A DNA stretch of 64,000 nt from Paenalkalicoccus suaedae (GTDB lineage Bacteria > Bacillota > Bacilli > Bacillales > Salisediminibacteriaceae). Under the pieces are notes generated by a model that was given only the letters and a program-made list of their open reading frames with translations, did no database searches and was not told the DNA's origin. Shown here piece after piece: positions 51,581-60,875 of this stretch (position 1 is the stretch's first letter; every line of letters starts with the position of its first letter). The stretch covers positions 2,294,001 through 2,358,000 of the forward strand of contig NZ_CP041372.2 in the NCBI RefSeq assembly GCF_006965545.2, given 5' to 3'. A program made the translations under genes and the position numbers.

Positions 51581-51640
51581 GATTAACCGGGAATTTGCTT
51601 AGGTTAATCGGTTTTATGCTTTGATTATCCGGTTATGTCC
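51581..51640. repeat. Short GATTAACCGG-like repeats
   Basis: GATTAACCGG (51581-51590), GGTTAATCGG (51602-51611, inverted) and GATTATCCGG (51623-51632) about 21 bp apart, in the space between two terminators. No gene. May be a degenerate repeat element. Confidence 0.4.
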
Positions 51641-51651
51641 CTTCATAATCC

Positions 51652-51680
51652 AAAAAAGCCACCTCGAAAATCGAGGTGGC
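51652..51680 (-). terminator. Terminator after fabF
   Basis: GCCACCTCGA and TCGAGGTGGC arms with a three-to-four base loop and six T on the minus strand. Confidence 0.9.
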
Positions 51681-51695
51681 GTCAATGCAAACTAT

Positions 51696-52934
51696 TTACT
51701 CGTACTTCTTAAAGATTAGCGACACGTTATGACCACCGAAGCCAAGCGAATTACTCATAACGCTGTAAACGTCCTGATGACGTGCTTCATTTGGTACATA
51801 ATCTAAATCGCATTCAGGATCTGGTGTTTCATAGTTGATCGTTGGAGGAATAACCCCATCCTCGATCGCCTTTACTGCAAAGATTGCCTCAATTGCTCCT
51901 GCTGCACCTAGTAGGTGACCAGTCATCGACTTTGTGGAGCTCATTGCTAGGTTATACGCATGATCGCCGAATGTTGATTTAACAGCAGCAGTTTCAAACT
52001 TATCATTGTACTCCGTGCTAGTGCCGTGAGCGTTAATATACGCAATATCTGTATCCTTAAGACCAGACTGCGTCAACGCTTGTCTCATCGCGCGAGCTGC
52101 ACCTTCTCCACCTGGAGCTGGCGCTGTCACGTGATACGCATCTCCAGTAGAGCCGTAACCAACGATTTCTGCGTAGATGTGCGCCCCTCGAGCTTGAGCA
52201 GATTCTAACGATTCTAGAATTAGAATACCTGCTCCCTCCGCCATAACAAACCCATCTCTTTCTTGATCAAATGGACGACTCGCCTTTTTCGGATCTGCAT
52301 TCGTTGAGACCGCTCTAGCGGACGAAAATCCAGCGAACGCCATCTCAGTAAGAGGCGCCTCCGCTCCACCAGTAATCATCACATCTGCATCACCTCGCTC
52401 AATTACTTTAAATGCATCTCCAATGGAGTTAGCTCCAGACGCACATGCTGTAACCGAGCATGAGTTGATTCCCTTTGCCCCTAATGTGATGGACACTTGT
52501 CCGGATGCCATATCCGGAATAAGCATCGGTACAAAGAATGGTGATACTCTTCTCGCTCCGCGACTTTCATATAGACGGAACTGTTTCTCATACGTTTCCA
52601 TACCACCAATACCTGAACCAATCCACACGCCAGTACGCTCTGCGTTAGAATCATCGATCGTTAAGTTAGCATCCTTCACCGCCATAACCGAAGCGGCTAC
52701 AGCGAACTGCGTGAAGCGGTCCATTTTACGTGCTTCTTTAGGATCCATATACTCTCCTGGATCAAACTCCTTTACTTCCCCTGCAACTTTTGCTGGAAAT
52801 GTATCTTCCCCAAATTTAGAAAAAGCCTCGATTCCTGATTCACCAGCGATTGCTTTTTCCCAGCTTGCTTTCGCATCATTTGCTAAAGGAGTAACTGCTC
52901 CCATTCCTGTTACGACTACTCTACGTTTCGTCAT
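51696..52934 (-). CDS. fabF: Beta-ketoacyl-ACP synthase II
   Basis: A 412-residue condensing enzyme of chain elongation. Catalytic Cys in [13 protein letters not shown], His in [12 protein letters not shown] and His in [13 protein letters not shown]. Downstream of fabH in the same operon with a 38-base gap. Confidence 0.96.
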   Translation of the reverse strand: MTKRRVVVTGMGAVTPLANDAKASWEKAIAGESGIEAFSKFGEDTFPAKVAGEVKEFDPGEYMDPKEARKMDRFTQFAVAASVMAVKDANLTIDDSNAERTGVWIGSGIGGMETYEKQFRLYESRGARRVSPFFVPMLIPDMASGQVSITLGAKGINSCSVTACASGANSIGDAFKVIERGDADVMITGGAEAPLTEMAFAGFSSARAVSTNADPKKASRPFDQERDGFVMAEGAGILILESLESAQARGAHIYAEIVGYGSTGDAYHVTAPAPGGEGAARAMRQALTQSGLKDTDIAYINAHGTSTEYNDKFETAAVKSTFGDHAYNLAMSSTKSMTGHLLGAAGAIEAIFAVKAIEDGVIPPTINYETPDPECDLDYVPNEARHQDVYSVMSNSLGFGGHNVSLIFKKYE

Positions 52935-52972
52935 TTGATTTCCTCCTCGTAAAAATTCGTGTACTACCTATT

Positions 52973-53905
52973 TTATTTACCCCATCGTAATGCAACTGCG
53001 CCCCATACTAGGCCAGCTCCAAATCCGACTAAAACTAAAACATCATCATCCTTAATTTTACCTTGCTCTAGCTCATACATTAAAGAGAGCGGGATTGATG
53101 CTGATGACGTATTTCCAAATTTATTAACTGTTTTTGACATTTTATGTTCAGGCAATTCTAAACGCTGTCTAGCCGATTCCATGATACGAATATTCGCTTG
53201 GTGTGGAATCAGGAAATCTACGTCTTCTTTATCAAGACCTGCTTTCCTCACCACATTCATAGAGGACTCTCCCATTTGCCTTACTGCAAATTTAAATACT
53301 TCTCTTCCGTTCATATGAAGAAATTCATCCATACGAATATGAGCGCCACCGCTACCGTCAGATCCAAGCTCAAAAGATAAGAAGCCTCTCCCGTCTTGAA
53401 CAGGACCTAAAACAGTAGCTCCTGAGCCATCTCCAAAGAGTACTGCGGTGTTACGATCCTCCCAGTCTACTACTTTAGAAAGCTTTTCTGTACCTACGAC
53501 AAGTACATGCTTAAAGTCCCCAGTTTGGATAAATTGTTTAGCAGTAACTAAGCCGTAAATGTACCCTGCACACGCAGCACTAACATCCATCGCAGATGCT
53601 TTTGTTGCTCCTAACTGCTTTTGTAGCATAGATGATACAGATGGAAAGCTATGATCAGGCGTTACAGTTGCAACGATGATCATATCTAAGTCTTCTGCTT
53701 TGACTCCCGCATTCTCCAGTGCTTTCTTTGATGCGTAATAGCTCATATGTGATGTATCAATATCGTCTGGTGCAATTCTTCTTTCCTCTATACCTGTCCG
53801 AGTACGAATCCATTCATCAGACGTGTCAATTCGCTTTTCAAGATCGTGATTGGTTACTACATTCTCCGGAACATATGTCCCCATGCCCCATATTCCTACC
53901 TGCAT
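52973..53905 (-). CDS. fabH: Beta-ketoacyl-ACP synthase III
   Basis: A 310-residue enzyme starting fatty acid synthesis from acyl-CoA and malonyl-ACP. Catalytic Cys in [13 protein letters not shown], His in [12 protein letters not shown] and Asn in [10 protein letters not shown]. First gene of the fabH-fabF operon with a FapR-like operator in its promoter. Same order as B. subtilis fabHA-fabF. Confidence 0.96.
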   Translation of the reverse strand: MQVGIWGMGTYVPENVVTNHDLEKRIDTSDEWIRTRTGIEERRIAPDDIDTSHMSYYASKKALENAGVKAEDLDMIIVATVTPDHSFPSVSSMLQKQLGATKASAMDVSAACAGYIYGLVTAKQFIQTGDFKHVLVVGTEKLSKVVDWEDRNTAVLFGDGSGATVLGPVQDGRGFLSFELGSDGSGGAHIRMDEFLHMNGREVFKFAVRQMGESSMNVVRKAGLDKEDVDFLIPHQANIRIMESARQRLELPEHKMSKTVNKFGNTSSASIPLSLMYELEQGKIKDDDVLVLVGFGAGLVWGAVALRWGK

Positions 53906-53940
53906 GCATCTTCCTCCTCTTAAAGCCCTTTATATCAATT

Positions 53941-53969
53941 ATTATGACCTAGTACTAAAAAAAATGCAA
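53941..53969 (-). promoter_or_regulatory. fabHF promoter with FapR-like operator
   Basis: On the minus strand TTGCAT (53964-53969), 17 bases, CATAAT (53941-53946). The spacer and -10 hold TTAGTACTAGGTCATAA (53942-53958), very like the FapR box. No gene from 53970 to 54108. Confidence 0.78.
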
Positions 53970-54108
53970 GATGTAGTAACTACTCTGATTTGCTAATTTC
54001 CTTTCACACAGAAAATAGAGTCTGATTACTGCTTTAACATTTTTATGAGTAGCTTTGCTAGTTTAACTTTAGTCATTCTTGTAAGCTTAAATCAAACTAC
54101 TCTTAAAG

Positions 54109-54135
54109 CAAAAAGCCAAACCTATTGGTTTGGCT
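54109..54135 (-). terminator. Terminator after small helical gene
   Basis: AGCCAAACC and GGTTTGGCT arms with a four-base loop, followed by TTTTTG on the minus strand; overlaps the stop codon of the gene. Confidence 0.8.
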
Positions 54136-54457
54136 CTTGATCTTGAAGAACGGTCATAAGCTCCGTAAACATCTCATCGACTCGCTCTTTCAATTTAACT
54201 TGTTCTTCTGTTTCGGCATCAAAACGCTTTAGTTCTTCGTAAGTTGCTAAAAAACCTTCGATATCTCGATCGCCAATTTGAGCTATAGCTGTGTAGCTTA
54301 AAAGTTTTACATTTGGCTTTGTCTCACTGTGTAACATCGATACGAGTGGCTCTAGGTACTTTCTAGCCTCTGAATAATTTTTATTATGAACTTCCTTGTA
54401 GCCTTTGACGACTCGCTTCGCAAGCTGTTGCATAGCTTGCACTTGCTCTTCCTTCAT
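54122..54457 (-). CDS. Small helical protein of unknown function
   Basis: A 111-residue all-helical protein (EQVQAMQQLAKRVVKGYKEV, YSEARKYLEPLVSMLHSETK) that looks like two or three TPR-type helix pairs. It ends the med operon, in the place where B. subtilis has comZ, but size and sequence differ. Function unknown. Confidence 0.65.
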   Translation of the reverse strand: MKEEQVQAMQQLAKRVVKGYKEVHNKNYSEARKYLEPLVSMLHSETKPNVKLLSYTAIAQIGDRDIEGFLATYEELKRFDAETEEQVKLKERVDEMFTELMTVLQDQEPNQ

Positions 54458-54471
54458 TGTGCACGTCCTCT

Positions 54472-55026
54472 CTACGTTGACAAATGTGGTGATTTAAAGT
54501 GATCCCACTTCTCCCTTTGACCCGTTATCCATTTTCTCAAAAGAAGCATTTGTCCTAAGTGATAGCTCTCATGATAGCTTAAATGATATATCACCCAGCT
54601 AGGAGAATACAAGTCTCCGCTATCGTCACCGTGGATTGGTAATGAGGAACGTCTAAATTCAACGTCAGATAAAGAATGAAAATACTCACGAGTTAGCATT
54701 CGAGCTTCGCCTAACCGTGACAGGATTAAGCTTTTATCAAGCTTCATAGATGGGATCTCTTGCTTACCTGTAAAATGAAAATGTGCACGTTCGTCCTCTG
54801 TTATCCCTTCACCGCTTAAGACCATCTTATTCCACCACCACTCAATTTGAGCAAGGTGAAGGCCATAGCCTCCAATAGTAGGAAAATCTTGTACTTGATG
54901 ATTTAAATCTTCATCGGATACGGATGTTAATAACTCAATTAATCGCTCTCTAGTCTGAATGAGCCCACCAAGCATATGCAAACTTTCTCTAGATGAAACA
55001 GGTGCTAACGTGTACATGTCTCCCAT
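54472..55026 (-). CDS. DinB-family protein
   Basis: A 184-residue four-helix DinB/YfiT-like protein. Start ATG 55026 with AGGAG eight bases before; upstream GTG overlaps that site. The three metal-binding His are probably in GLHLAQIEWWW, and YHLSYHESYHLGQM. Thiol-dependent transferase function known for some members; substrate here unknown. Twelve bases after med. Confidence 0.8.
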   Translation of the reverse strand: MGDMYTLAPVSSRESLHMLGGLIQTRERLIELLTSVSDEDLNHQVQDFPTIGGYGLHLAQIEWWWNKMVLSGEGITEDERAHFHFTGKQEIPSMKLDKSLILSRLGEARMLTREYFHSLSDVEFRRSSLPIHGDDSGDLYSPSWVIYHLSYHESYHLGQMLLLRKWITGQREKWDHFKSPHLST

Positions 55027-55037
55027 TACAATCACTC

Positions 55038-55982
55038 CTATTGGTAAGGTAGTTTGCCCGTTTCTTTATAAGCCGTAATATGCTCATCTAACCATATCTG
55101 TACGTCCTCTGGCACTTCTTGGCTGTATTCCCCAAGTGAAATAAGCCCATCTTCAAAATCGAAATACATATTTCCAGACTGTAACGCACCAGATTGAAAC
55201 GTCTCGGCAACGTATTCATAAAGTCCTTCAACATTTTGAATTGTACTAGTTAGAACCGTTGAACCTCCTAAGTCTAACTGATCACCTAAATATCCAATTG
55301 CAAAAAGACCGCTCCGTTTCACTTCTTCAATTACTTGTTGATGATACCCGTCGCCAGCTGGATAAAACACGTCTACTTCATTTGCTTTCATTTCAGCTAA
55401 AAGAGCCAGTGCACGATCATCATCCACCCAGCTATTTACAAACTCAACGGAGACATTTGTGGATGGATCAACAGCTTTCGCTCCATCTGCAAATCCAGCT
55501 ACCTCAGGCTGATAGGGAAAAGCGCCAATTACTCCAACTTCTCCAGTTTGTGATTTTTTAGCAGCTAGCATCCCTGCGAAGTATCCCATTGGATAGCCTT
55601 CGAAGTGAAGGCTTGTAATATTGTCACCTTCTACTTCTCCATTGAAACTTACAAAATGAATATCCGGATACGTGTCCTTAATGTTCATAAAAAAATCGGC
55701 ATAAATTGCGCCATGACCAAAAACTAAATTGACGTCTGCATCATCAAAGCTTGAAATCGCTTGCTCGACCTGCTCATTCGTACGTATATCCTCTTTTACA
55801 ATGATATCAACGCCTAAAGCGGACTGCACTTTAAGCATTCCTTGATATCCTTTCCCATTCCATTCTTGATCATCAATGGGGTGTGATAAAAGAAGACCTA
55901 CTGCTTGTACTCTCTCTTGAGCAGATGCGCACGACACGAGTATAGGTAATAATAAAATAAAAATAAGTACAATACGCGTCAT
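55038..55982 (-). CDS. med: Med-like lipoprotein (BMP family)
   Basis: A 314-residue exported lipoprotein with signal peptide and lipobox (LLPILVSC-A). The mature part is a periplasmic-binding fold of the BMP family (VGLLLSHPIDDQEWNGKGYQ, FVSFNGEVEG, YPMGYFAGMLAAKKSQTGEV, GVIGAFPYQPEVAGFADGAK). B. subtilis Med, in the same place before fabH, is a positive factor for comK. Gene name by place and family. Confidence 0.82.
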   Translation of the reverse strand: MTRIVLIFILLLPILVSCASAQERVQAVGLLLSHPIDDQEWNGKGYQGMLKVQSALGVDIIVKEDIRTNEQVEQAISSFDDADVNLVFGHGAIYADFFMNIKDTYPDIHFVSFNGEVEGDNITSLHFEGYPMGYFAGMLAAKKSQTGEVGVIGAFPYQPEVAGFADGAKAVDPSTNVSVEFVNSWVDDDRALALLAEMKANEVDVFYPAGDGYHQQVIEEVKRSGLFAIGYLGDQLDLGGSTVLTSTIQNVEGLYEYVAETFQSGALQSGNMYFDFEDGLISLGEYSQEVPEDVQIWLDEHITAYKETGKLPYQ

Positions 55983-56313
55983 CTTTCCACTCCTTCAATC
56001 TCAAAACTTACTACATTGATATGATAGTGACTCTATTATTTTCGATGTTTATGTTAAAAAACCTGTTACATTCCTGTTACAATCAGATAACAATTGTCTG
56101 AATTGTTAGGTCTTAAGGAATACCTTATCATATTTCATTCTTTTTTTGACGTTTAATAGACAAAAAGTACTTTTGGAGAATCTCGTTTATGAGAGAAGGT
56201 AAGCTTAGAGGTGAGTCAGTGAGAAGGTTATGTGGAATTTGGTAAACGTTTCACGCGGTCGTCATTGACTTTCTCGCAATCGTTCTTCATAACTGTGCTG
56301 TTGACGGTTCAAC
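55983..56313. other. Gene-free stretch upstream of med
   Basis: About 330 bp; AT-rich part with possible med promoter and the approach to the repeat array. I see no RNA or gene. Confidence 0.5.
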
Positions 56314-56954
56314 CTCTTGCGCGATTTTTTCGAGCTTGCGCAGTACGCCCCGTTTTTCGCGCGGTTCACCGCTCAACTTACGCAGTTCCCTCTCCAACTC
56401 GTGCGGTTCACCCTTCAATATACGCAATTTTTCCCAGCTTGCGCAGTACGCCCCGTTTTTCGCGCGGTTTACCGCTCAACTTACGCAGTTCCCTCTCCAA
56501 CTCGCGCGGTTCGCCCTTCAATATACGCAATTTTTCCCAGCTTGCGCAGTCCACCCTTATTTTCGCGCGATTTACCGCTCAACTTACGCAGTTCCCTCTC
56601 CAACTCGCGCGGTTCGCCCTTCAATATACGCAATTTTTCCCAGCTTGCGCAGTACCACCCGTTTTTCGCGCGGTTTACCGCTCAACTTACGCAGTTCCCT
56701 CTCCAACTCGCGCGGTTCGCCCTTCAATATACGCAATTTTTCCCAGCCTGCGCAGTGCGCCCCGTTTTTCGCGCGATTTACCGCTCAACTTACGCAGTTC
56801 CCTCTCCAACTCGCGCGATTCGTCCTTCAAAATACGCAATTTTTCCCAGCCTGCGCAGTACGCCCCGTTTTTCGCGCGGTTCACCGCTCAACTTACGCAG
56901 TTCCTTCTCTAACTCGCGCGGTTCACCCTCCAACTTGCGCGATTCACTTTAAAC
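56314..56954. repeat. Array of six 103-bp repeats, each of five ~21-bp units
   Basis: Copies start at 56335, 56438, 56541, 56644, 56747 and 56850, exact steps of 103. Each has four 21-bp units and one of 19 bp, all variants of CTTACGCAGTTCCCTCTCCAA with a CGC core, and one extra 21-bp unit leads the array (56314-56334). Because 103 is not a multiple of three, all three plus frames stay open and give the same shifted peptide text, so protein coding is doubtful. On the minus strand one unit reads as a seven-residue motif like LERELRK. Copies differ by a few bases, so it is old enough to drift. Confidence 0.93.
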
Positions 56955-56976
56955 GAGCTCGCTAATAAATAACCAC

Positions 56977-57018
56977 AAAAAAGAGGGACCAACATGATAC
57001 ACATTGGTCACCCCTTTT
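56977..57018 (-). terminator. Terminator after small membrane gene
   Basis: AAAAGGGGTGACCAA and TTGGTCCCTCTTTT arms on the minus strand with T tract, just beyond the repeat array. Confidence 0.8.
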
Positions 57019-57049
57019 ATAAATCGTCTATTCTACCTACTAATATCAT

Positions 57050-57229
57050 TTACTTCGCAACAGATTCTGCCTTTCTACGTAAAGCAAAATATGCAAACTC
57101 TGCAATAAATCCTAGCGCAATCGCAAACGTCACGCTAACAGAAGGTGCTGGAGAGAATAATCCATGAATGACAAAATAGCTAACAATTGTTACGAACGAA
57201 AAGATTGCGACACCGATAGCCAGCTTCAT
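57050..57229 (-). CDS. Small membrane protein (59 residues)
   Basis: Start ATG 57227-57229, stop TAA 57050-57052. The product MKLAIGVAIFSFVTIVSYFV has two hydrophobic segments and a basic end (LRRKAESVAK). AAGG lies before the ATG, and a terminator follows. It lies ten bases after the HesB-like gene. Function unknown. Confidence 0.65.
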   Translation of the reverse strand: MKLAIGVAIFSFVTIVSYFVIHGLFSPAPSVSVTFAIALGFIAEFAYFALRRKAESVAK

Positions 57230-57238
57230 AAGTATGCC

Positions 57239-57529
57239 TTATTCTCTATGCTCGAAAGCAATTTCATTAATGTCTTCTTTATACAATACAGTTAAGTCCT
57301 TGCCATCAAAGAACCATTCATCTTTTTGTTCGATATAAAATTTCACTCCGTTGACTTCTGTCTCAGCCGCAATTTGATCTGCTTCTTTTACCGTTACCGC
57401 TAAGGAGAAGCCTGCCTGAAAATCACTATCGCCACCGTATCTTACGTAAAATTGTACGTGGTCTCCTTCAGACACAGCAAGTTCGTCTTTAAACCATTTA
57501 TAAGCTTCTTCTTTTACTGTTAATTGCAT
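57239..57529 (-). CDS. HesB/IscA-like protein without cysteines (YneR type)
   Basis: A 96-residue HesB-like fold protein. Third ATG chosen (57529) because AAGGGGAA is eight bases before. Segments WFKDELAVSEGDHVQFYVRY, GGDSDFQAGFSLAVTV and WFFDGKDLTVLY fit the YneR group. It has no Cys, so it cannot carry an iron-sulfur cluster as IscA does; role unknown. Confidence 0.82.
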   Translation of the reverse strand: MQLTVKEEAYKWFKDELAVSEGDHVQFYVRYGGDSDFQAGFSLAVTVKEADQIAAETEVNGVKFYIEQKDEWFFDGKDLTVLYKEDINEIAFEHRE

Positions 57530-57601
57530 CATCATTTCCCCTTTCGGCTTCTCTTTCTGCTATTTCACCTTTTGACCTATTTAAAACATGTATGTAAAAA
57601 G

Positions 57602-57637
57602 AAAAAGGAGCGCCTCATCCTCTTGGCACCCCCCTCC
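57602..57637 (-). terminator. Terminator after SCO1 gene
   Basis: GGAGGGGGGTGCC pairs imperfectly with GGCGCTCC, then TTTTTC on the minus strand. Confidence 0.5.
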
Positions 57638-57639
57638 AT

Positions 57640-58263
57640 TTACGCGCTAACTAAAGAACGAATGTCCTCCATAATAATATCATAATCAAATCCACTTTCC
57701 CCACTGTACATACGATATACCTGACCGTCAGGACTCATTAAATAAAAACGAACCGGATGCATAATGTCTTCTTGCTCAGGTAATTCTTGAATGGGCGCAT
57801 TAAATGATTCTAAAATAACGCGCTGCATTTCTGAGTAGCTATAGCCCGTAATAAAATCCCAAGACTCAAAGTCTACTCCATATGCTTCCCCGTAGTCTTC
57901 TAGTCGCTCAGGAGTATCAAAGTCTGGATCAACAGTAAACCCTACTATGTGAACATCCAAGTCCTCTTCGATAATCCCATCTTGAAGTTCCTTCATATTA
58001 GGAGTCATGACGTTACAAACCCCTGGACATCTCGTGAAAATAGTCTTAGCTAACCACCATTCTCCCTCATACGTCTCGTTTGTAATGGTTTCACCAAACT
58101 GGTTTACTCCTTCAAAGTCCACCACTTGCCAGGGGTCGTCTGCCTGTGTCACATCAATTACAGGAGAGCCAGCAGATTCAGACGCATCCTCATATAAAAA
58201 GCTACATCCAGCAACCATGATTCCAGTCATCATAAATGCAAACATACTACCTAGTTTTTTCAT
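57640..58263 (-). CDS. SCO1/SenC copper chaperone lipoprotein
   Basis: A 207-residue lipoprotein (lipobox MVAGC) with a thioredoxin fold. Copper ligands are TRCPGVC (C-x3-C) and His in DIMHPVRFYLMSPDG. It assembles the CuA centre of cytochrome c oxidase on the outer membrane face. Next to ctaG, a related oxidase assembly gene. Confidence 0.92.
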   Translation of the reverse strand: MKKLGSMFAFMMTGIMVAGCSFLYEDASESAGSPVIDVTQADDPWQVVDFEGVNQFGETITNETYEGEWWLAKTIFTRCPGVCNVMTPNMKELQDGIIEEDLDVHIVGFTVDPDFDTPERLEDYGEAYGVDFESWDFITGYSYSEMQRVILESFNAPIQELPEQEDIMHPVRFYLMSPDGQVYRMYSGESGFDYDIIMEDIRSLVSA

Positions 58264-58287
58264 GTATACCCCTCTTTACCGATCTCT

Positions 58288-59202
58288 TTATGATTTCGCT
58301 TCGTACATTTCATAAACCTGATACTCTGTTTTTGCGTTATCAGACTTATCTCTTTTTTGCCATGTACGGAAACTATAGCCAATCGCAACACCATAAACAA
58401 GCTCCTGCGTTACTTTCATCATGGCACCGCCAAACTGTTGGTCATTAACCGGTGACAGAAAAGCAATGGATTGTTGGCCACTAAAAATTTCAAATGGAAT
58501 GTCTGCTCCAGGCGGCAGGCAATAAGAGATAGCAACCGCCCACGTAGCAGCGTCTGTATACACTTCGTACAAAGGTTGTCCCGCAAATATGATAAGTGCA
58601 CAAGCTGGTGTAAACAAAACCCCACTTACAAACATATAGCCAATGCGTTTAAGTTCCGACATATTATATCTCGCTTCAAATCTAGGAATAATATGCCACC
58701 ACATAAGCATCGCAAGAAGTAGCATCACAATTTGATACAGGTTATGCATGGTTTCATTTGTCATTAAGTAATCAAACGTTGTTGGAATATGATAGATCGA
58801 AAATACCCCATTAAACAAAATAAGACCTAACAATGGGAAACCTGCCACTAAGAAAAAGCCTCTAATCACTTTAAATCTGGTAAAATATTTAAAGAACCAC
58901 GAAGGGATCCCTAGAAGTAATAAAGGTGGTGCAACTAAGTATACGATTGCCATTGAAATCATATGCATACTAAGCATTAAATGACCTAATACGTACAAAG
59001 GTCCACCAAAACCAAAATAAACAGCAACTAAACCTAAATGAAAAAGTACTCGACGCCGAGTTGATACCGGCTTAGAATCTGGGAACTTATGACGAAACTT
59101 TGTTATGATAAGAAAGTATATACCACTTATTAGTCCTAAAACTACAAGAAGTTCGGGAGTCCAGATTGTTCGAGCAGAAAAAGTTTGAAAGAATTGTTCC
59201 AT
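58288..59202 (-). CDS. ctaG: Cytochrome c oxidase assembly factor CtaG
   Basis: A 304-residue membrane protein of the caa3 CtaG family with seven spans. Start ATG 59202 (MEQFFQTFSARTIWTPELLV); upstream codons are not part of the family. Conserved His in VLGHLMLSMHMISM and MMWWHIIP may bind copper. Needed for caa3 oxidase assembly in B. subtilis. Confidence 0.9.
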   Translation of the reverse strand: MEQFFQTFSARTIWTPELLVVLGLISGIYFLIITKFRHKFPDSKPVSTRRRVLFHLGLVAVYFGFGGPLYVLGHLMLSMHMISMAIVYLVAPPLLLLGIPSWFFKYFTRFKVIRGFFLVAGFPLLGLILFNGVFSIYHIPTTFDYLMTNETMHNLYQIVMLLLAMLMWWHIIPRFEARYNMSELKRIGYMFVSGVLFTPACALIIFAGQPLYEVYTDAATWAVAISYCLPPGADIPFEIFSGQQSIAFLSPVNDQQFGGAMMKVTQELVYGVAIGYSFRTWQKRDKSDNAKTEYQVYEMYEAKS

Positions 59203-59333
59203 TGCTCTATCCCCTATCTTGACATGTGTATTCGTGTGCCTAACTATAGTTATATCACGATTATCGGTCAATTAATACCGTTTTAAACAGAGTAATCTTG
59301 ATCATTTCATGAACGATACGGAGGTATAATCAC

Positions 59334-59786
59334 ATGGAAGTTAGACGTATTACAAAACCAGTAACGGATGAGACCATTCACAAAATGACCGATTTAATGA
59401 TGGAGCAAATGAGCCAGCTCAGTCACCCTATCTCTTTTGACTCTCTTAAACAAACAATAACAGAAGCATGCAACGATTATTCACAGGCAGAGTTTTTTAT
59501 TGCGCAAGAAGGTGAAGAAATAGTTGGCTGCGCGTTTCTAAACAAAGGTATTAGTCTTGATAAAGGCGGCTCATACATATGGCTAAATGATCTTTATGTA
59601 AAGCTCGATTATCGGCAACAAGGAATCGCGAAGAAGATCCTCTTAAAGGTCCTTTATTGGGCTGAACAAGAGCAATTTAAAGGCATTGAACTTGAAACGG
59701 GTATCAATAACGAAGCAACAAAACGTCTCTATAATGCACTTGGCTTTTACGACATTATTTCAAAACGCTACGGCAGACAGCTCTAA
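59334..59786 (+). CDS. GNAT acetyltransferase
   Basis: A 150-residue GNAT protein with a clear acetyl-CoA loop VKLDYRQQGIAKKILLKVLY and the end GLETG-like FKGIELETGINNEATKRLYN, ALGFYDIISKRYGR. Substrate unknown. Its stop overlaps the azlD stop on the other strand. Confidence 0.88.
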   Translation: MEVRRITKPVTDETIHKMTDLMMEQMSQLSHPISFDSLKQTITEACNDYSQAEFFIAQEGEEIVGCAFLNKGISLDKGGSYIWLNDLYVKLDYRQQGIAKKILLKVLYWAEQEQFKGIELETGINNEATKRLYNALGFYDIISKRYGRQL

Positions 59787-60097
59787 AAAAGGGTTGGCAT
59801 AAGTTGAATTCCAGCTAATACAACAATTGCCCCACCTACGACAACAATAAGAGGCGTTCCAATGGACGCAAGCAAGATCGCGACCGCGCCTCCGATAAGT
59901 CCGTACCAAATGGCGTCATACGCAAACAGAATACCTGGGAAGATGAGCGCTCCTAATACCGCATAAGGAACTCTCGCTAGCATTCTACGTACAACATCCG
60001 GCCATGTTTCTGTATGTAAAACGATTAGTGGGAGGATTCTAGGTATGTACGTGACGAGCCCCATCCCAATAATGATCCAGATCATGTTACTTGTCAT
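59783..60097 (-). CDS. azlD: AzlD-type branched-chain amino acid export subunit
   Basis: A 104-residue protein with four hydrophobic spans (MIWIIIGMGLVTYIPRILPL), the small partner of AzlC. AzlCD exports branched-chain amino acids or analogues. Overlaps azlC by 11 bases. Confidence 0.88.
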   Translation of the reverse strand: MTSNMIWIIIGMGLVTYIPRILPLIVLHTETWPDVVRRMLARVPYAVLGALIFPGILFAYDAIWYGLIGGAVAILLASIGTPLIVVVGGAIVVLAGIQLMPTLF

Positions 60098-60797
60098 TGC
60101 TCACCCTCCTCATTTGATCAATCCCCTCGTAGACACACACGGCTAGTATGGTGGCGCCCATGATTGCCCATCCCGTAGACAGCCACTGTTGCAAGATGAG
60201 GTGAAATCCTCCGCCTAAAACCGCTAACACCATTACCGAAGCACCTTGAGACTTCACTGATGGTATGAGTAAGGCGATAAATAACGCATATAAAGCGATT
60301 CCCATACTCTCCTGCATCACATCGGGCAAGATAGCTCCTGCGTAAAAGCCAACCCCAGTAAATACGACCCAGCTACTATATGCGACGACACCTACGCCAA
60401 GAATATATGGTGCTTTGATAGGTGCCTCTTTTACCGATGCTACTGCAAATACTTCATCGGTTAAGAAGAAGCCGTAAAGAGCTCTCATCGTTTTTGACGA
60501 ATGATCCGCTCGTTCTTTTATTGATGCGCTCATCAACACATGACGTAAATTCACAACAAATGTAGAAAAGACAATTTCAGCTGCACTAGACTGCAGGGCA
60601 ATCATCGTCAGCGCCATGTATTGAGCCGCGCCAGCAAAGACGACGATACTCATCATGACCGCTTCTATAAACGTTAGACCAGTCGTCGCAGCAATTAACC
60701 CAAACGTTAGCGCCACCGGCATATATCCAAAAGCAATCGGTACGCCTTGCACCGCTCCTGCCCGACTCTCCTCGCTCCAAGATTTTTTATATGTCAT
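60087..60797 (-). CDS. azlC: AzlC-type branched-chain amino acid exporter
   Basis: A 236-residue membrane protein (GVPIAFGYMPVALTFGLIAA; VVFAGAAQYMALTMIALQ, the family signature; VVNLRHVLMSASIKE). Start ATG 60797 is seven bases after AGAGGA; the earlier ATG is too close. Larger subunit of AzlCD. Confidence 0.9.
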   Translation of the reverse strand: MTYKKSWSEESRAGAVQGVPIAFGYMPVALTFGLIAATTGLTFIEAVMMSIVVFAGAAQYMALTMIALQSSAAEIVFSTFVVNLRHVLMSASIKERADHSSKTMRALYGFFLTDEVFAVASVKEAPIKAPYILGVGVVAYSSWVVFTGVGFYAGAILPDVMQESMGIALYALFIALLIPSVKSQGASVMVLAVLGGGFHLILQQWLSTGWAIMGATILAVCVYEGIDQMRRVSNDK

Positions 60798-60831
60798 GAT
60801 CATTTCCTCTTTCTATTATTAAAATCGCACG

Positions 60832-60866
60832 AAAAGACCGCTACAAGGTCTCCCTCATAGCGGCTA
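60832..60866 (-). terminator. Terminator after NifU-N gene
   Basis: CCGCTA and TAGCGG arms, 14-base loop, then TCTTTTC on the minus strand. Confidence 0.55.
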
Positions 60867-60875
60867 ACGTATCGT

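Noticed and set aside
51527-51640. Small RNA gene between LCP and fabF
   Set aside because: Only a terminator and loose GATTAACCGG-like repeats; no promoter seen.
54122-54457. comZ
   Set aside because: Place fits, but the 111-residue helical protein is longer and not like ComZ.
56314-56954. CRISPR array
   Set aside because: Repeats follow each other without unique spacers, and there are no cas genes.
56232-56965. Three overlapping plus-strand reading frames of 209-226 residues over the repeat array
   Set aside because: All three give the same repetitive text in shifted register because the repeat is 103 bp; no ribosome site or known domain. Treated as a DNA repeat.
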